A DNA stretch of 5,357 bases from an uncultured bacterium. GTDB taxonomy: Bacteria > Chloroflexota > Anaerolineae > JACIWP01. The notes under the pieces are model-generated. The model saw only the letters and a program-made list of their open reading frames with translations. It made no database searches and had not been told where the DNA came from. The position numbers were made by a program, and so were the translations under genes. The stretch is from positions 1 through 5,357 of the forward strand of contig CAIQJD010000981.1 of NCBI GenBank assembly GCA_903872005.1, in the 5' to 3' direction. This document shows positions 4,522 through 5,357 of this stretch, one piece after another; position 1 is the first letter of the stretch, and every line of letters begins with the position of its first letter.

Positions 4522-5357
4522 ATGAAAGATCTGACGGATCGAGCGCTCAATCTGGCCAATGTGCGCGGAGCATCCTACACGGATATGCGGATCGTGCGCC
4601 GGCTGCGCCAGACCATCGTGGTCAAGAATGGACGCGTGGAAGTCCTCTCGCAGTCCGAGAGCCAGGGCTTCGGCGTGCGCGTCATCGCCGGCGGCGCCTG
4701 GGGCTTCGCCTCTTCCAGCCGGCTGGAGCCGGCCGAAGTGGACGCCGTCGCCGCGCAGGCGCTGCAGATCGCCCAGGCCAGCGCCTACGCCAAAAAGGCC
4801 GACGCCGACATCGGGCCGGCCGTGCGCTCTCGCGGCGTCTACCGCACGCCGGTGCAGCAAGACCCCTTCCAGGTCCCGTTGGAGCGCAAGATAGACCTGC
4901 TGCTGCGCGCCAGCGCGGAGATGAGCCGGTCATCGTCCATCGTCGCTGCGGAAGCGAGCCTGGAATTCATCCGCGAGGAGAAGACCTTCGCCAACAGCGA
5001 AGGCGCTTTCGTGGAACAGACGCTCATCGAAAGCGGCGGCGGCATGGAAGCCCTGGCCGCCAACGACACGGAAGTGCAGAAGCGCTCTTACCCCAACTCC
5101 TTCGGCCGGCATCAAGGGACGGCCGGCTATGAGCTGATTGAGAGCATGGACCTGGTGGGCAACGGCGGGCGCGTCGGCGAAGAAGCGACGGCGCTGCTGA
5201 CCGCGCCGCAATGCCCCAGCGGCGTGCTGACCGTCATCCTCGGCCCCACGCAGTTGGCCCTGCAAGTCCACGAATCGTGCGGCCATCCCATTGAGCTGGA
5301 TCGCGTCCTGGGCAGCGAGGCTGCCTACGCCGGCACCAGCTTCCTGACCCTCGACAA
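4522..5357 (+). CDS. tldD: TldD-family zinc metalloprotease, 5' part (runs off the window)
   Basis: The frame is open from ATG 4522 to the window edge, giving 278 residues of a protein normally near 470-480 aa. The N-terminal domain shows the TldD/PmbA pattern: YTDMRIVRRLRQTIVVKNGR (19-38), then SESQGFGVRVIAGGAWGFAS (45-64). The active-site helix reads QVHESCGHPIE, so the zinc-binding HExxxH is H250, E251 and H255. TldE/PmbA partners lack this motif, which identifies the gene as the catalytic TldD subunit. TldD pairs with TldE to form a protease that trims unfolded peptides; in E. coli it matures microcin B17 and affects the CcdA antitoxin. The partner tldE (pmbA) is often adjacent and would be expected just past the right edge, but is not visible. 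The start is fixed by AAGGAG at 4511-4516 with 5-nt spacing. It is divergent from the zinc-ribbon gene; no clear plus-strand promoter was recognised in the 90-bp spacer. Confidence 0.93.
   Translation, partial: MKDLTDRALNLANVRGASYTDMRIVRRLRQTIVVKNGRVEVLSQSESQGFGVRVIAGGAWGFASSSRLEPAEVDAVAAQALQIAQASAYAKKADADIGPAVRSRGVYRTPVQQDPFQVPLERKIDLLLRASAEMSRSSSIVAAEASLEFIREEKTFANSEGAFVEQTLIESGGGMEALAANDTEVQKRSYPNSFGRHQGTAGYELIESMDLVGNGGRVGEEATALLTAPQCPSGVLTVILGPTQLALQVHESCGHPIELDRVLGSEAAYAGTSFLTLD

Noticed and set aside
4432..4860. Upstream extension of the zinc-ribbon frame on the minus strand
   Set aside because: This part is antisense to tldD; the family always begins MPIYEY, and both a ribosome binding site (4442-4439) and a promoter (4491-4463) fit the start at 4431.
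4464..5132. Plus-strand 222-codon frame inside the tldD region
   Set aside because: The phase starting at 4522 encodes TldD with its HExxxH site and good ribosome binding site; this one is an Arg-rich shadow.

Overview
This is a GC-rich bacterial window (roughly two thirds G+C by eye) packed with genes. It most resembles a member of the Chloroflexota, for example an Anaerolineae-like genome. That placement is an inference from gene content, the Ala/Gly/Arg-rich codon style, a FFPTLY-type segment just after the signal peptide of the secreted protein (similar to the hydrophobic 'YLPL' segments common in exported Chloroflexota proteins), and the extreme abundance of the palindrome GCCGGC. No rRNA marker is present, so the placement is tentative.

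Left third (1-1793, plus strand): a complete zinc-dependent deacetylase of the histone deacetylase/AcuC superfamily is followed after 12 nt by an OmpR/PhoB-type response regulator. The two are very probably co-transcribed. No histidine kinase is visible.

Middle (1830-4053, minus strand, convergent with the first pair): a leftward operon reads brnT - brnA - secreted 5'-nucleotidase-family phosphoesterase. The BrnT toxin gene carries a single-base frameshift, seen as a -1 shift near position 3880. Repairing it gives a family-length 91-aa protein ending in an ATGA overlap with brnA. The BrnA antitoxin is intact and is separated by only 9 nt from the nucleotidase start. The locus therefore looks like a disarmed toxin-antitoxin pair whose surviving antitoxin/repressor sits at the head of a nucleotide-scavenging gene.

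Right part (4083-5357): a 118-bp spacer holds a perfect 10-bp inverted repeat and a plus-strand promoter-like sequence. It is followed by a small FmdB-family zinc-ribbon protein (minus strand) and, divergently, the 5' part of tldD, a zinc metalloprotease that runs off the window. The 90-bp divergent spacer contains a strong sigma70-like promoter for the FmdB gene.

Three sequences of the form TTGNCN-N17-TACAAT occur within about 440 bp (4054-4082 minus, 4163-4191 plus, 4463-4491 minus), which suggests the housekeeping promoter shape of this organism. I found no tRNA, rRNA, CRISPR array or insertion sequence.
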